DNA from: Tubulanus polymorphus
Taxonomy: Eukaryota > Nemertea > Palaeonemertea > Tubulaniformes > Tubulanidae
Direction: 5' to 3'
Assembly (NCBI RefSeq): GCF_964204645.1
Contig: NC_134025.1
Span: 24,088,001-24,148,000 of the forward strand
Length of the DNA: 60,000 bases
The notes under the pieces were generated by a model. The model ran no database searches, was not told the DNA's origin, and saw only the letters and a list, made by a program, of their open reading frames with translations. Of the stretch, positions 53,601 to 60,000 are shown one piece after another. The stretch's first letter is position 1. Every line of letters begins with the position of its first letter. Position numbers and translations under genes: made by a program.

Positions 53601-54520
53601 TACTGTGTACATTTCTTTTTTTTAAATCATGATCAAGCTAACTATAACAGACCCGTCAGCTATAGAATATGAACTGACTACAAATCTTATTGCAGTTTAT
53701 AAAATGACCCGGTTGAATTGGAGAAACAAGGTATCATTTTTTTGTTAGCCTTGTAGTCACAGATTTGAATCACAGATTTGGGAACTGGTCAGTGAGTAAA
53801 AGCATATTGGTATAGTGTTTTAAGAATTTGGTGCTAACTGGAAATATAATATTTTCAGTGCACAAAACATATAATCATTCATCAATACCTTCATCTATCA
53901 TTTCAATCAAAATGAAACTTACCCTCAAGTTTATCAAATCCTAAAGCTACATCTATAGACTTTCCAGTCTTACTGGGAACATTTATTGAGCAAATATTTC
54001 CACCATAATTCAGGACTCCAACACTAACGCCTTTACCATTGGTAAAAGTATACCTAGAATTATACAGTTAATTCCTTAATTACGCACCTACAAATAACTT
54101 GAGGATTCTGCATAAAAGAACTTTTAAAAGTGTGATATTAGCACAACTGTAATACTATTCTCTCAATAGCTAAATTGGGTGTTGACACTCTTTATCATTA
54201 CAAAATAATTATTTCCCATGGCGCACGTGACCCGAGTTCACACCCGAATACACGTACACGCCTATTTTAGTAGTGACTTGTGTATGATTTAGCGGAAAGC
54301 TGAAAAGAATAAGGCATCTAGTTGATGGTAAATAATGGGTGGCACCATGACATCATCTCTGAATTGCGGTATTGATTCCAGCAGACTAATACTACAGCAT
54401 TATTTTGCGATTTATACACAGACTACAATTCATCCGTCAGCTATTAACGGCGACATTTTACCTGTGCACATCCTTTCCGTCCGACGTGACACCGAACTTA
54501 TCCGATGTTATTTGAACCAT
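17579..54520 (-). CDS. GALM: GALM, galactose mutarotase / aldose 1-epimerase (complete, 8 exons, 338 aa)
   Basis: Exons in transcript order: 54520-54462, 54053-53923, 53353-53199, 50666-50454, 50083-50002, 46299-46176, 23013-22842, 17659-17579. They total 1,017 nt with all phases agreeing. The enzyme interconverts alpha and beta anomers of D-galactose and other aldoses, feeding the Leloir pathway in the cytosol; no signal peptide or membrane segment is seen. Family landmarks in order: G-R-x-x-N-R-I (77-83), H-I-H-G-G with catalytic His107, G-E-E-G-Y-P-G (137-143), N-H-S-Y-F-N-L with catalytic His178, and F-C-L-E with catalytic Glu302. Length is close to human (342 aa). The start ATG at 54520 has A at -3 and G at +4. 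Odd points: a 23-kb intron 6, and Phe240 where relatives usually have His in the D-H-N-[FY] motif. The gene is divergent to HNRNPL. Confidence 0.95.
18837..18992. repeat. Degenerate 78-bp tandem duplication, Lys/Glu/Asp-rich if translated
   Basis: Two imperfect copies start at 18837 and 18915 (both GAAGAAAAAGA-A-CATTC/CGTTC...). A weaker third may follow at about 18993. The period of 78 is 26 codons. In one forward frame both units read K-K-K-[RK]-T-F-[SR]-E-K and then D-x-D-E-D-T-[NK]-D in shifted frame, broken by a stop in unit 2. It may be a decayed coding repeat or a plain satellite. Confidence 0.6.
20111..20162. repeat. Dispersed repeat, copy 1 of 2
   Basis: About 52 bp shared with 37062-37113: ATAATAATATCAATCAAGGG, then AATAA, then GGGTTTTCTGC and GAATGGTCAG. 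Flanks do not align, so it is a fragment of an unidentified repeat family. Confidence 0.6.
22637..22775. mobile_element. hAT-like MITE (139 bp)
   Basis: Terminal inverted repeats: left CAGTGGCGGATCCGAGGGGG, right (reverse complement) CAGGGGCGGATCTAGC followed by GGGGGTGCGC. The CAGNGGCGGATC end is a common hAT-superfamily terminus. The 8-bp target duplication is not clear. Sits next to GALM exon 7. Confidence 0.65.
22842..23013 (-). CDS. GALM: GALM exon 7 (residues 255-312, catalytic Glu302)
   Basis: Acceptor TTTCAG, donor GTGAGT. Encodes [14 protein letters not shown] and [11 protein letters not shown]. The Glu of F-C-L-E is the catalytic base. It is separated from exon 6 by 23.2 kb, yet the AG|A split Arg codon joins exactly. 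Confidence 0.95.
23582..23874 (-). mobile_element. MITE family A, copy 1 (reverse orientation)
   Basis: About 293 bp. Starts GCCGAAATCACACGGAGGCG and ends in the reverse complement of GTCGTGATCGCACG. Inside are the family's repeated GGCCAAATTTG tracts and the central block around GTTACTCACTTTGTTTAAGC (reverse-complemented). No coding capacity. Confidence 0.75.
24262..24297. repeat. 18-bp tandem duplication
   Basis: GACAATTTCTACAATACC followed directly by the same 18 bp with one mismatch in the last base. Confidence 0.85.
24385..24460 (-). mobile_element. Retroelement-end fragment with hammerhead-like core
   Basis: On the minus strand, CTGAAGA and GAAAC (outer limits 24447 and 24417) flank a GACTA/TAGTC 5-bp stem. 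This resembles the CUGANGA-stem II-GAAA core found in Penelope-like element terminal repeats, and the following GTTGAATAAACTTTAG is also seen, from memory, at retroelement ends in invertebrates. An extra T before the stem makes a working ribozyme doubtful. Confidence 0.35.
26579..26882. mobile_element. CCCTGA-rich MITE-like element
   Basis: Begins CAGGGTGGCAAG and ends in a sequence whose reverse complement is CGATGGCCACTTATCCCGGA, giving imperfect inverted ends (GGTGGC/ATGGCC). The interior repeats TTCCCTGA several times. This style of AGGGTGGCCAC...CCTGATTTTCCCTGA element is common in invertebrate genomes (from memory). Non-coding. Confidence 0.5.
27767..28061 (+). mobile_element. MITE family A, copy 2 (best-preserved, 295 bp)
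   Basis: Left end CCGCGATCACATG and right end, reverse-complemented, CCGCGATCACACG: 12 of 13 identical inverted termini. Flanks CTATAT (left) and CTATAG (right) suggest a 5-6 bp target duplication. The interior shares CATGGGTCAAACAATTGCGT, a GTGACTCATTTCG block and GGCACGGACC with the other copies. Confidence 0.78.
28600..28911 (+). promoter_or_regulatory. CpG-rich block ending in a strong splice donor (possible distal promoter and first exon)
   Basis: Unusually CpG-dense for this AT-rich intron, and it ends with AAAACAAG followed by GTAAGG at 28912, a good donor on the + strand. It could be a non-coding first exon of a + strand transcript, for example a distal HNRNPL promoter about 26 kb upstream of its start codon. 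No conserved core promoter element was identified, so this is inference. A 167-codon open frame on the opposite strand overlaps it without recognisable motifs. Confidence 0.3.
28664..28680. repeat. (CA)n microsatellite
   Basis: About eight CA units, within the CpG-rich block. Confidence 0.9.
28942..29098. mobile_element. Tigger/pogo-like MITE (157 bp) with TA target duplication
   Basis: Left CAGTAAGCCTCACCTAACCC and right (reverse complement) CAGTAAACCTCGCCTTACGC are clear inverted ends, flanked on each side by TA (28940-28941 and 29099-29100). No coding capacity. Confidence 0.75.
29501..29532. repeat. (GAT/GAC)n trinucleotide repeat
   Basis: ACGATGACGATGATGATG and continuing; about ten trinucleotide units. 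Confidence 0.9.
33920..34170 (+). mobile_element. MITE family A, copy 3 (left end lost)
   Basis: Shares the GGCACGGACCAAATTTGAC block and the right end CGTCTCCGTGTGATCACGAC with copy 2. The left inverted terminus is not visible, so it is truncated or diverged there. Confidence 0.72.
35320..35660. promoter_or_regulatory. TAATTA-rich block, candidate enhancer
   Basis: Repeated homeodomain-type cores, including GATTAATTAAG, CGAATTAATC, AAATTAATTAAAC, ACATTAATAAA and TTTAATTAGTGG, in a stretch with few stop-start repeats. AT-rich background makes such cores common, so this is only a candidate. Confidence 0.2.
37062..37113. repeat. Dispersed repeat, copy 2 of 2
   Basis: Pairs with 20111-20162 with few mismatches over about 52 bp. 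Confidence 0.6.
40193..40206. repeat. (CA)n microsatellite
   Basis: Seven AC units. Confidence 0.9.
41593..41641. repeat. Perfect 15-bp inverted repeat with a repeated inner arm
   Basis: CTTGGAGTAATCATT (41593-41607) is the exact reverse complement of AATGATTACTCCAAG (41627-41641). A near copy of the left arm, CTCGGAGTAATCAT (41611-41624), sits between, so the right arm could pair with either. Confidence 0.8.
42685..42715. mobile_element. hAT-like terminus, orphan
   Basis: CAGGGGCGGATCTAGGATAT followed by AGGGGG resembles the ends of the elements at 22637 and 48792. The partner end was not found within the next 300 bp, so this is a remnant. Confidence 0.5.
43640..43905 (+). mobile_element. 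MITE family A, copy 4 (diverged)
   Basis: Shares CCCGGGCCAAATTTGGCC, the AGTGATTCACTTCACTTAG central block, GATACGGGCAAAATTTTGG and a right end TGGGCCAAATCACCAAATGC. Termini are more eroded than in copies 1-3. Confidence 0.65.
44880..44923. repeat. 22-bp tandem duplication
   Basis: AATCCATAGTAACAACAAGC AC occurs twice in a row with one C/A mismatch. Confidence 0.85.
46176..46299 (-). CDS. GALM: GALM exon 6 (residues 214-255)
   Basis: Acceptor TTTCAG, donor GTAAGC. Encodes [16 protein letters not shown] (family: G-x-x-x-x-V-x-G-T-x-x-D-[LF]-R-x-P), then C-D-F-N-Y, where the substrate-binding Asp is kept as Asp239 but the usual following His is Phe. Confidence 0.93.
46300..50001. other. GALM: GALM intron 5
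   Basis: 3.7 kb. Contains a hAT-like element (48792-49063). No other gene recognised. Confidence 0.7.
48792..49063. mobile_element. hAT-like MITE (about 272 bp)
   Basis: Left CAGTGACGGATCCAGTGGGG, right end ACCCCGGATCCGCCC. Flanks ACTGAACT (left) and ATGGAACT (right) agree at 6 of 8 positions, compatible with the 8-bp hAT target duplication. No transposase frame. Confidence 0.6.
50002..50083 (-). CDS. GALM: GALM exon 5 (residues 187-214)
   Basis: 82 bp, acceptor TTTTAG equivalent (CTTTAG), donor GTAAGT. Encodes [14 protein letters not shown], matching the conserved D-H-x-[VI]-x-I-x-A-D-x-[YF]-[LT]-P strand. The short exon is easily missed by gene finders; its 27 codons + 1 nt restore the frame between exons 4 and 6. 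Confidence 0.92.
50454..50666 (-). CDS. GALM: GALM exon 4 (residues 116-186, catalytic His178)
   Basis: Acceptor TTACAG, donor GTAATT, 71 whole codons. Contains D-G-E-E-G-Y-P-G and [14 protein letters not shown], both hallmark motifs. Confidence 0.96.
50667..53198. other. GALM: GALM intron 3, host to a candidate HNRNPL exon
   Basis: 2.5 kb. The 51.6-51.8 kb part is CpG-rich (a run of CGCGCGCGC near 51727). On the + strand it carries the possible alternative HNRNPL exon at 52067-52207. Confidence 0.6.
52067..52207 (+). CDS. Possible alternative 5' coding exon of HNRNPL, nested in GALM intron 3
   Basis: 141 bp, open for all 47 codons in one frame, preceded by TTTTACAG and followed by CAG|GTAGGC. 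An ATG at 52088 in good context (CACATGG) starts [10 protein letters not shown], a Thr/Gln/Pro-rich stretch ending N-T-Q-T-Q in phase 0. Acceptors before the main HNRNPL exon at 54739 and 54757 are also phase 0, so splicing would add an N-terminal extension to HNRNPL. The peptide matches no domain I know. It could instead be chance or part of another transcript. Confidence 0.4.
53199..53353 (-). CDS. GALM: GALM exon 3 (residues 64-115, catalytic His107)
   Basis: Acceptor TTTTAG, donor GTAAGC, ends in phase 0. Contains I-G-R-V-C-N-R-I and [12 protein letters not shown]. The His of H-G-G is the active-site acid/base residue. Confidence 0.95.
53354..53922. other. GALM: GALM intron 2
   Basis: 569 bp, AT-rich, nothing else recognised. 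Confidence 0.75.
53923..54053 (-). CDS. GALM: GALM exon 2 (residues 20-64)
   Basis: Acceptor TTCTAG, donor GTAAGT. Encodes the first beta strands, including L-N-Y-G-G-N-I and D-V-A-L-G-F-D, characteristic of the N-terminal part of the epimerase fold. Confidence 0.92.
54462..54520 (-). CDS. GALM: GALM exon 1 (start codon, residues 1-20)
   Basis: Encodes [11 protein letters not shown] and ends in phase 2 at a GTAAAA donor; the split codon AG|G (Arg20) joins cleanly to exon 2. The F-G pattern matches the start of other GALM proteins. The exon lies 237 bp from the HNRNPL start codon, facing away. Confidence 0.88.
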
Positions 54521-54757
54521 TCTAGAAGTGTAATCGATTGGGTTATTAGCTCGAGGTGATTTTAAAGTGATTTTGACAGTTTATTTGTGTCAACACAAGA
54601 AAGCAAACGATTTACTTCCTGGTTCAGTCACGTGACCAATCAGAGTTGTTAATCTCCGCTTTGGTTTGTATATCTACTTTTGATATCAAATATCATATGG
54701 AATGATACGTGATGAAATAACCCCGGTTATTGATTACAGACTCCGCTGTTTGTGCAG
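54521..54757. promoter_or_regulatory. Bidirectional GALM / HNRNPL promoter
   Basis: The 237 bp between two divergent start codons hold ACTTCCTGG (54614-54622, ETS/GABP-like), GTCACGTGAC (54627-54636, palindromic E-box of USF/MITF type) and CCAATCA (54636-54642, NF-Y CCAAT box), packed within 30 bp. No TATA box stands out. ETS plus E-box plus CCAAT is typical of housekeeping bidirectional promoters. Transcription start sites cannot be read from sequence. Confidence 0.65.
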
Positions 54758-57700
54758 ATGAAGAGAAATTCGGACGATGCCGAAATAACCGACGGAAATT
54801 CGAACGTTCATGTCGTGACGAGAGTATCCGTAGAAGACCGGCATCATCTCGAGGAGAACAAAATGGCGTCGAATAGCTACGACGGGCATGTGACGAAGCG
54901 ACAAAGAACTGACATCGACGGTCACGGAATACAATCTGGATACGGGGTAAGTTGTTTTCATTTACGTTAATATCGTTAGCATCAACTGGTGTATATTTTG
55001 ATGATCGTCCTGCATTATTAACTGCACAGTAATCGGTAGTTTCTCGTCGGGAAAACAACGCGTGTTTTGACTTTGTTTGTTTGGTGGGTTAACATATTTA
55101 ACAAGTGAAGACAGACTGGTTAAACTTTAAACAGAAGGGAAGTTATCGATCGAGCAAACTAAACTGTCATATCACTGAAAGTTTCTGAAATATTTTACCT
55201 TCTCTAAAACAGGCAAAAACAATGATGTTAGTTCTTTGTCATATTAAATTCAAAATGTATGCAAACGATTCAATCAATCAATCATGCATGCGATGCCAAT
55301 CTGATTATTTGATCCAATGGAATTCATTTTTTACTTATAGGACAAATATGGTGAACGTCAGAAACCATCTGCATCGCCAGTTGTTCATGTCCGAGGATTG
55401 ACAGAAGGTGTTACAGAAAAAGATGTAGCAGAGGCTGTAGGATCATTCGGATCAGTCGAGTAATTCTACCTTTATTCAGTAGATGGCATTATGTGACAGG
55501 GAATTTCAATTTATTGAAAAATGCTTTCGATTTGTTTTTCAGCTACATATTAATGCTGCACAAGAAAAGGCAAGCTCTTGTAGAATTTGATGTAAGTAAT
55601 TAAAGGATTTAACTCTAGATTCCTTAAAAAGACTTTCGTCAATTCGGATTACTTTTGAATTTTTTCTTCTTTCCAAGTTTTTTACTGTAATCCTTATCTT
55701 TTAACAGGATGTTCAAGCAGCTGTTGATATTGTCAACTTTGCACAAGTGAGTCGTGCAAAAAGCTTGAATTTCAACCCTCAAAATTTATCGGCGATTTTC
55801 GCATCGACTATTCGACGATATGAATATTTCTTTTTTTGTTTAGAGCGGAAGCATTCATGTAGGGGGCTATCCGGCGTATTTCAATTTTTCAACAAGTCAG
55901 AAGATTCAAAGACATTCTTCAAGCGGCGATACACGGAACATGAATGCTAGTCTATCCAGCGAAGCCAATCACATTCTGTTATTTACAGTTTTGAAACCAG
56001 TTTATCCGATAACAGTGGTAAGTGGCTATTTCCTGCGTCACATTGATAGTATAATTAATTGATTTTGGTGTTGTTTTTTTTTTTAAATATCGACTATATA
56101 TGTTTTACATTAAGTTATTTTGCTTAGGTCAAATTTGACATTAATATCAAAGTTATAGATATGAAAAGACTGAAAATGAACTAATTCAAATAAATTATTA
56201 GAGCAAAATAATAATGATTGTAATGGTTATAATGTTTAGTAGCAGTATGATAATCGTTATGTAATGAATATGATTTTGAGGTCAGCGGGTAATATTAATC
56301 AATATATGTTCAGGCTTGACATCAACATCTTAGATAATTTAATTTCTGTGTCTTTTTGCGGTTCATCGATTTCGTCGGAGCTAAAATCACAGTTTTTGTT
56401 TATGTTTTTTTTTTTTCAGGATGTAATGCATACGATTTGTTCTCCAAACGGCGATGTTCAACGAATCGTCATTTTCAAGAAGAACGGCATCCAAGCTATG
56501 GTCGAATATCCTTTTCATCAAAATTTTTACCCTTATATTTGATATTCGAGGGACTTCGTTTTTATTTTTTTAGTAAATCAGTTTAACAGTCTTCTTATTT
56601 TGTTCCCAATAATTCGATACTTGGTGATAAAACGATATATCCAATAACTGATAGTTCCTTGACAGATATTACGTTTGATACCGTTGAAAATGCAAAGAGG
56701 GCTAAATCTGCGCTCAATGGGTGTGACATCTATTCTGGTTGCTGTACTCTGAAAATCGATTATGCGAAGGTATTGAGCTTGGCCCTGTTTGTTTTATTAA
56801 CTTATGGATTTTGATGGCGAATGTTAGAGCAATGTATCTTACTTATGGCTTGATTGTTATTGCTTTTTAGACATCAAAATTGAATGTGTATAAGAATGAT
56901 AACTATGAGAGCTGGGATTACACGACCCCTAATCCAGGTGAGTTGGTAACTTCTGTTGCTTTACTAAAAGTAATTAAACCGTGACATTCAGAAAATGGTA
57001 TTATCTTTTACTTAATCATGTTGCAATATTCTTCGATAATACTGAAAAAAACATCATTTGAGTATTAATCAATTTGAGGAAAAAGGTTGAATTTGTCTGA
57101 GGATTTTCAGTTACTTACCACTGAATTATTTGCATATTCTTTTAAATTACGTATATTATTTGAGGCTAACAAATACAAATTTTGACCAGGATATTTTACA
57201 AATATTGTGTTCTAGAAATATTACATGACCTACAATAAGGATATATAATATATACATGTAGTTGCTTTTTACAGAATTCTTGCTGAAGAATTTCTTATAA
57301 CAATATGACATGTAACTTGGCATGTTCTCATTGACACAGTATCTCATTCACTGAATATTCATATGTTATGCAATATCATCATTACTACAATATTTCAATG
57401 TATTCTTTTCTGTATTTTTTCACATCTAAGAAATCTACGGAACACGAAAAATGAAGTCACAACATTCGCTCTCTATAAAGATATCTGTTAATGGTACATT
57501 TTCAGGTTGCTGACCAGTAGTATACTGCAGCTATACTACTTTCATTTCATTATTCCAAACACGGCACTGCGGCACTGTTAAACAAGCACTTCAATAATTC
57601 ATTGATAGTCCTATCCTTTCAACAGTTAACATGGAAAAATTACACATCTTTTTTACAAGAAGTTTGGTTCTATATATACTGCCTACAGAATTATTTATCG

Positions 57701-59473
57701 AAAACGTTTTGTTTTTGTTGAAGTAACTTCGCAAAGCATAGAGACGTCGACATTTTCATCGATCATTTTAAGTGTGCCAGTAAATTTCAGCACAAGGAAG
57801 AACAAACAAGAAGAGAAATCGCGACAAGAATGAACGAACGAAAATAGGAAGACAAGCTACAATATTTCATCGAATACATCATTTAAAGCATGTTCATTAT
57901 ACACATAATTGACATGTTTTGTTACATTTGCAGCGCAAATACTGGGGTAGCAAATCTTCAGTGTCAAGAGTGTCTTGATAGTTGCCCTGTGGTATCGACA
58001 AATATAAAATTTGCCCGTTCTCTGCGTGGCAAGAGAGTTGTTTCTGATTATTTTACATGAATACAGTTTCGTTGTGTATACATGTCTGTGTCGAGTTGAA
58101 ATATTCATCTTTTCATTACATGCATATTAATATCGCGGAACAAGCGAACAATATCTGTGTTTTGTTTTTTTGTAAAACCATGAATACGCATCCATTATTA
58201 ATATATACATGTATTTATATGCAGTTATATGTCTTGGATAACTGGTGACTGAAAGAAAATAAAAGCAAATAATACCATATTTTATTCCGTAGTCACCAGT
58301 TCTTCACAATATATCATGTTTTTTATTTGTTAACAATATATATTTTGAACACATTCCTGATACATGATATCTATATACCCGATATATAATTATAATATTT
58401 TTTGTATTAGCATATTCACCTCAGCAAATTCTCAGCGGACAGTATGCAGGCACTCGCAAACCTTCATATTAAAATATAAATTTTATCAAAAGGGAAAACT
58501 CCACTCGTCATCAACAACTTAACATAGTGAACGGTCTTTAAGAATACAAATGAACTGACTTATGAACTATACACTGGCATCATTCAATTATTCTCTAATC
58601 TCATGAAAATACATTCCCAAAAAAACATTTGATGTGATAACCGCTTACAGGATAGTGGTTATTTAGGCTAAATTGATGACTAACCGACGATCGGTTCAAA
58701 ATCATTAACATTACTAATCTGAAAGTAAGAATGTTATTTGCAACAAATTAATACTATTGAATATATAACATTTAAAAAACTCATTGGCAAGGCAAACTCA
58801 ACAACCAAAACCAAACTTGATTTCTTGCGGATGAACCAGTATTCCATTTTTGAGTTCTGACCAACATCAAATTTGTCAAATAGCGACTATCGCTAAAAAA
58901 AACCCATCAATATACATGAATACTAGCAAAATAAGCATTATAAGATAATTACTTAGATGTCTAATCTCATGGAAATTGAAAATTAGAAGTGGGTTTTAAG
59001 TCAGTGATGGTTTTCAATTTTGATGTTGCCAGGCTTCGGGAAGGTTGTGCAATGCCTGGTTTACTGTGATGCAGAGGGTTTGGCTGCTGCGTGAGACATG
59101 CACATCCAGAAATAAAGGTAAATCATGTAATTTTTCCGCTTTCCTTTTAAAAGGGGAATAAAATTTCATACTGATGTTAGCATGAAAGCTCCATTAATTG
59201 AAATATGATTGTGATTTAACAGCGGTTCTTTGTTTGATAAGGACGCCAAGGAAATTTCACAATGTTAACGATTAGTAGTGATTTTTTCCAGTATACTCTG
59301 TTACAATAGCGATTGTGTACATAGATGTCTGTATCGATATCGGTGATCGTTAGTGAAGCTAAACATTATTGATTTGATTTCCACTTCTATTGCAGGTCGA
59401 GAACCAGTGACGCCTCCACGGAATCCGCCGCTGCTTCAGGATCCTCATTATAGTTCAGTACCAACACCATACA
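54758..59473 (+). CDS. HNRNPL: HNRNPL/HNRNPLL, heterogeneous nuclear ribonucleoprotein L (N-terminal ~299 aa, 3' partial)
   Basis: Exons: 54758-54946, 55341-55459, 55543-55591, 55708-55746, 55844-56017, 56420-56505, 56673-56769, 56871-56937, 59396-59473 (runs off the window in phase 1). The protein is a nuclear RNA-binding splicing regulator that binds CA-rich RNA; relatives are vertebrate HNRNPL, HNRNPLL and fly smooth. The first exon is a charged tail (start M-K-R-N-S-D-D-A, then T-K-R-Q-R). RRM1 spans about 77-150 (V-V-H-V-R-G-L-T ... Q-A-L-V-E-F-D). RRM2 spans about 175-260 (L-L-F-T-V-L-K-P-V-Y ... G-I-Q-A-M-V-E-F-D ... Y-S-G-C-C-T-L-K-I-D-Y-A-K), followed by a Pro-rich linker. All phases agree, provided intron 6 is an AT-AC intron. 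RRM3 and RRM4 lie beyond 60 kb. The start at 54758 is the first ATG of the exon; an upstream extension is possible. Confidence 0.95.
54947..55340. other. HNRNPL: HNRNPL intron 1
   Basis: 394 bp, GTAAGT to TTATAG, phase 0. Nothing else seen. Confidence 0.85.
56018..56419. other. HNRNPL: HNRNPL intron 5
   Basis: 402 bp, GTAAGT donor and a long T-tract ending TTTCAG. AT-rich, no other feature. Confidence 0.85.
56506..56672 (+). other. HNRNPL: U12-type AT-AC intron in HNRNPL
   Basis: The 167-bp intron begins ATATCCTTTT, matching the U12 5' splice site consensus ATATCCTTT. It has TTCCTTGAC at 56655-56663, matching the U12 branch-site consensus TTCCTTRAY, and ends in AC at 56671-56672, 10 nt after the branch adenosine. 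With these borders the protein reads A-M-V-E-F-D-T-V-E-N-A-K-R-A-K, which matches the HNRNPL RRM2 consensus. No GT donor gives this frame; the open frame running through the intron hits a stop at 56540-56542. Confidence 0.9.
56938..59395. other. HNRNPL: HNRNPL intron 8
   Basis: 2.46 kb, GTGAGT to TTGCAG, very AT-rich. No exon or transposon recognised. Confidence 0.8.
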
Positions 59474-60000
59474 GTGAGTATAGGTGGCCAATACCACCAG
59501 ACATCTTCATATACACAAAACAATAGGTGATAGGCTAGACAACATTTCGACGAATCGCATCGATTTGAATAAATCTTATTTCTGCCAGAATTTGTCGGGG
59601 TTTTGTTTCCTTTGGACTTTTGAATTTGCGCGTGATATCGCTTATTTCTAGTCGTCATAAAAACAAATGACTATACAATACATTAGTCCGAAAAATTTAC
59701 ATTTAACAATGCTCATATGACCTATTTGTGTGTATTTGGTGTTCTTTTTGTTCATGGCCACCTGTACCCATTGTTGCATTGTACATTTTAATATATATAT
59801 ATATACATGTGGTATGTTTGCACCTTTTGTGGCACTATATTTAAAAATAACAATACATCACTGATGGCTTAACGATTTTATCATTGAGGCTCTATGCCTG
59901 AATGGTATATACAGGCTTATATTAAAGAGCATGTAATGAAAGTATCTCGAACAAGTTATTGTTGACGGTGGTGGTTTTACTCAAAATTGTTGTTATGAAA
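59474..60000. other. HNRNPL: HNRNPL intron 9 (continues past the window)
   Basis: Starts GTGAGT. Contains an (AT)n run near 59790-59805. No acceptor followed by RRM3 coding sequence is seen before the window ends. Confidence 0.7.

Overview
This is a stretch of an animal nuclear genome. It is AT-rich, its genes are split into short exons by spliceosomal introns, and it carries scattered small non-autonomous DNA transposons. The three genes and the gene order point to a bilaterian, and the gene compactness and repeat types suggest a marine invertebrate. I cannot place the phylum. A well-formed U12-type AT-AC intron shows the lineage keeps the minor spliceosome, which argues against nematodes such as Caenorhabditis.

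Layout. (1) 312-5101, + strand: the 3' part (about 1,062 codons, at least 11 exons) of TECPR2, an autophagy/trafficking scaffold. It holds a disordered polylysine-bearing middle, then about eleven TECPR beta-propeller blades, and ends in a C-terminal LC3-interacting W-x-x-L motif. The N-terminal WD40 part lies upstream of the window. (2) 5102 to about 6,500: 3' UTR. (3) About 6.7-17.6 kb: intergenic, with no gene recognised and one Tigger/pogo-like MITE. (4) 17579-54520, - strand: complete GALM (aldose 1-epimerase), 8 exons, 338 aa, catalytic His107, His178 and Glu302 present, spread over 37 kb with a 23-kb intron 6. (5) 54758-59473 and onward, + strand: the 5' part of the single invertebrate HNRNPL/HNRNPLL gene (RRM1, RRM2 and the start of the linker). 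RRM3 and RRM4 lie beyond the window.

How the genes relate. GALM and HNRNPL are head to head, with start codons 237 bp apart. The gap holds an ETS-like site, a palindromic E-box and a CCAAT box, so it looks like a bidirectional promoter. From memory, HNRNPLL and GALM are also head-to-head neighbours on human 2p22.1, so this pair may be ancestral bilaterian microsynteny. A possible alternative upstream HNRNPL coding exon (52067-52207) sits inside GALM intron 3 on the opposite strand, and a CpG-rich block ending in a splice donor at 28.9 kb could be a distal + strand promoter.

Most notable: the AT-AC intron in HNRNPL RRM2, the divergent promoter, the conserved LIR of TECPR2, a four-copy MITE family of about 295 bp with GTCGTGATCACACG-like ends, and a degenerate 78-bp in-phase tandem repeat at 18.84 kb. 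I found no operon, CRISPR, phage or other new multigene system; the window is ordinary animal chromosome with these local oddities. All exon models were made by eye from reading frame, splice sites and remembered family sequence.
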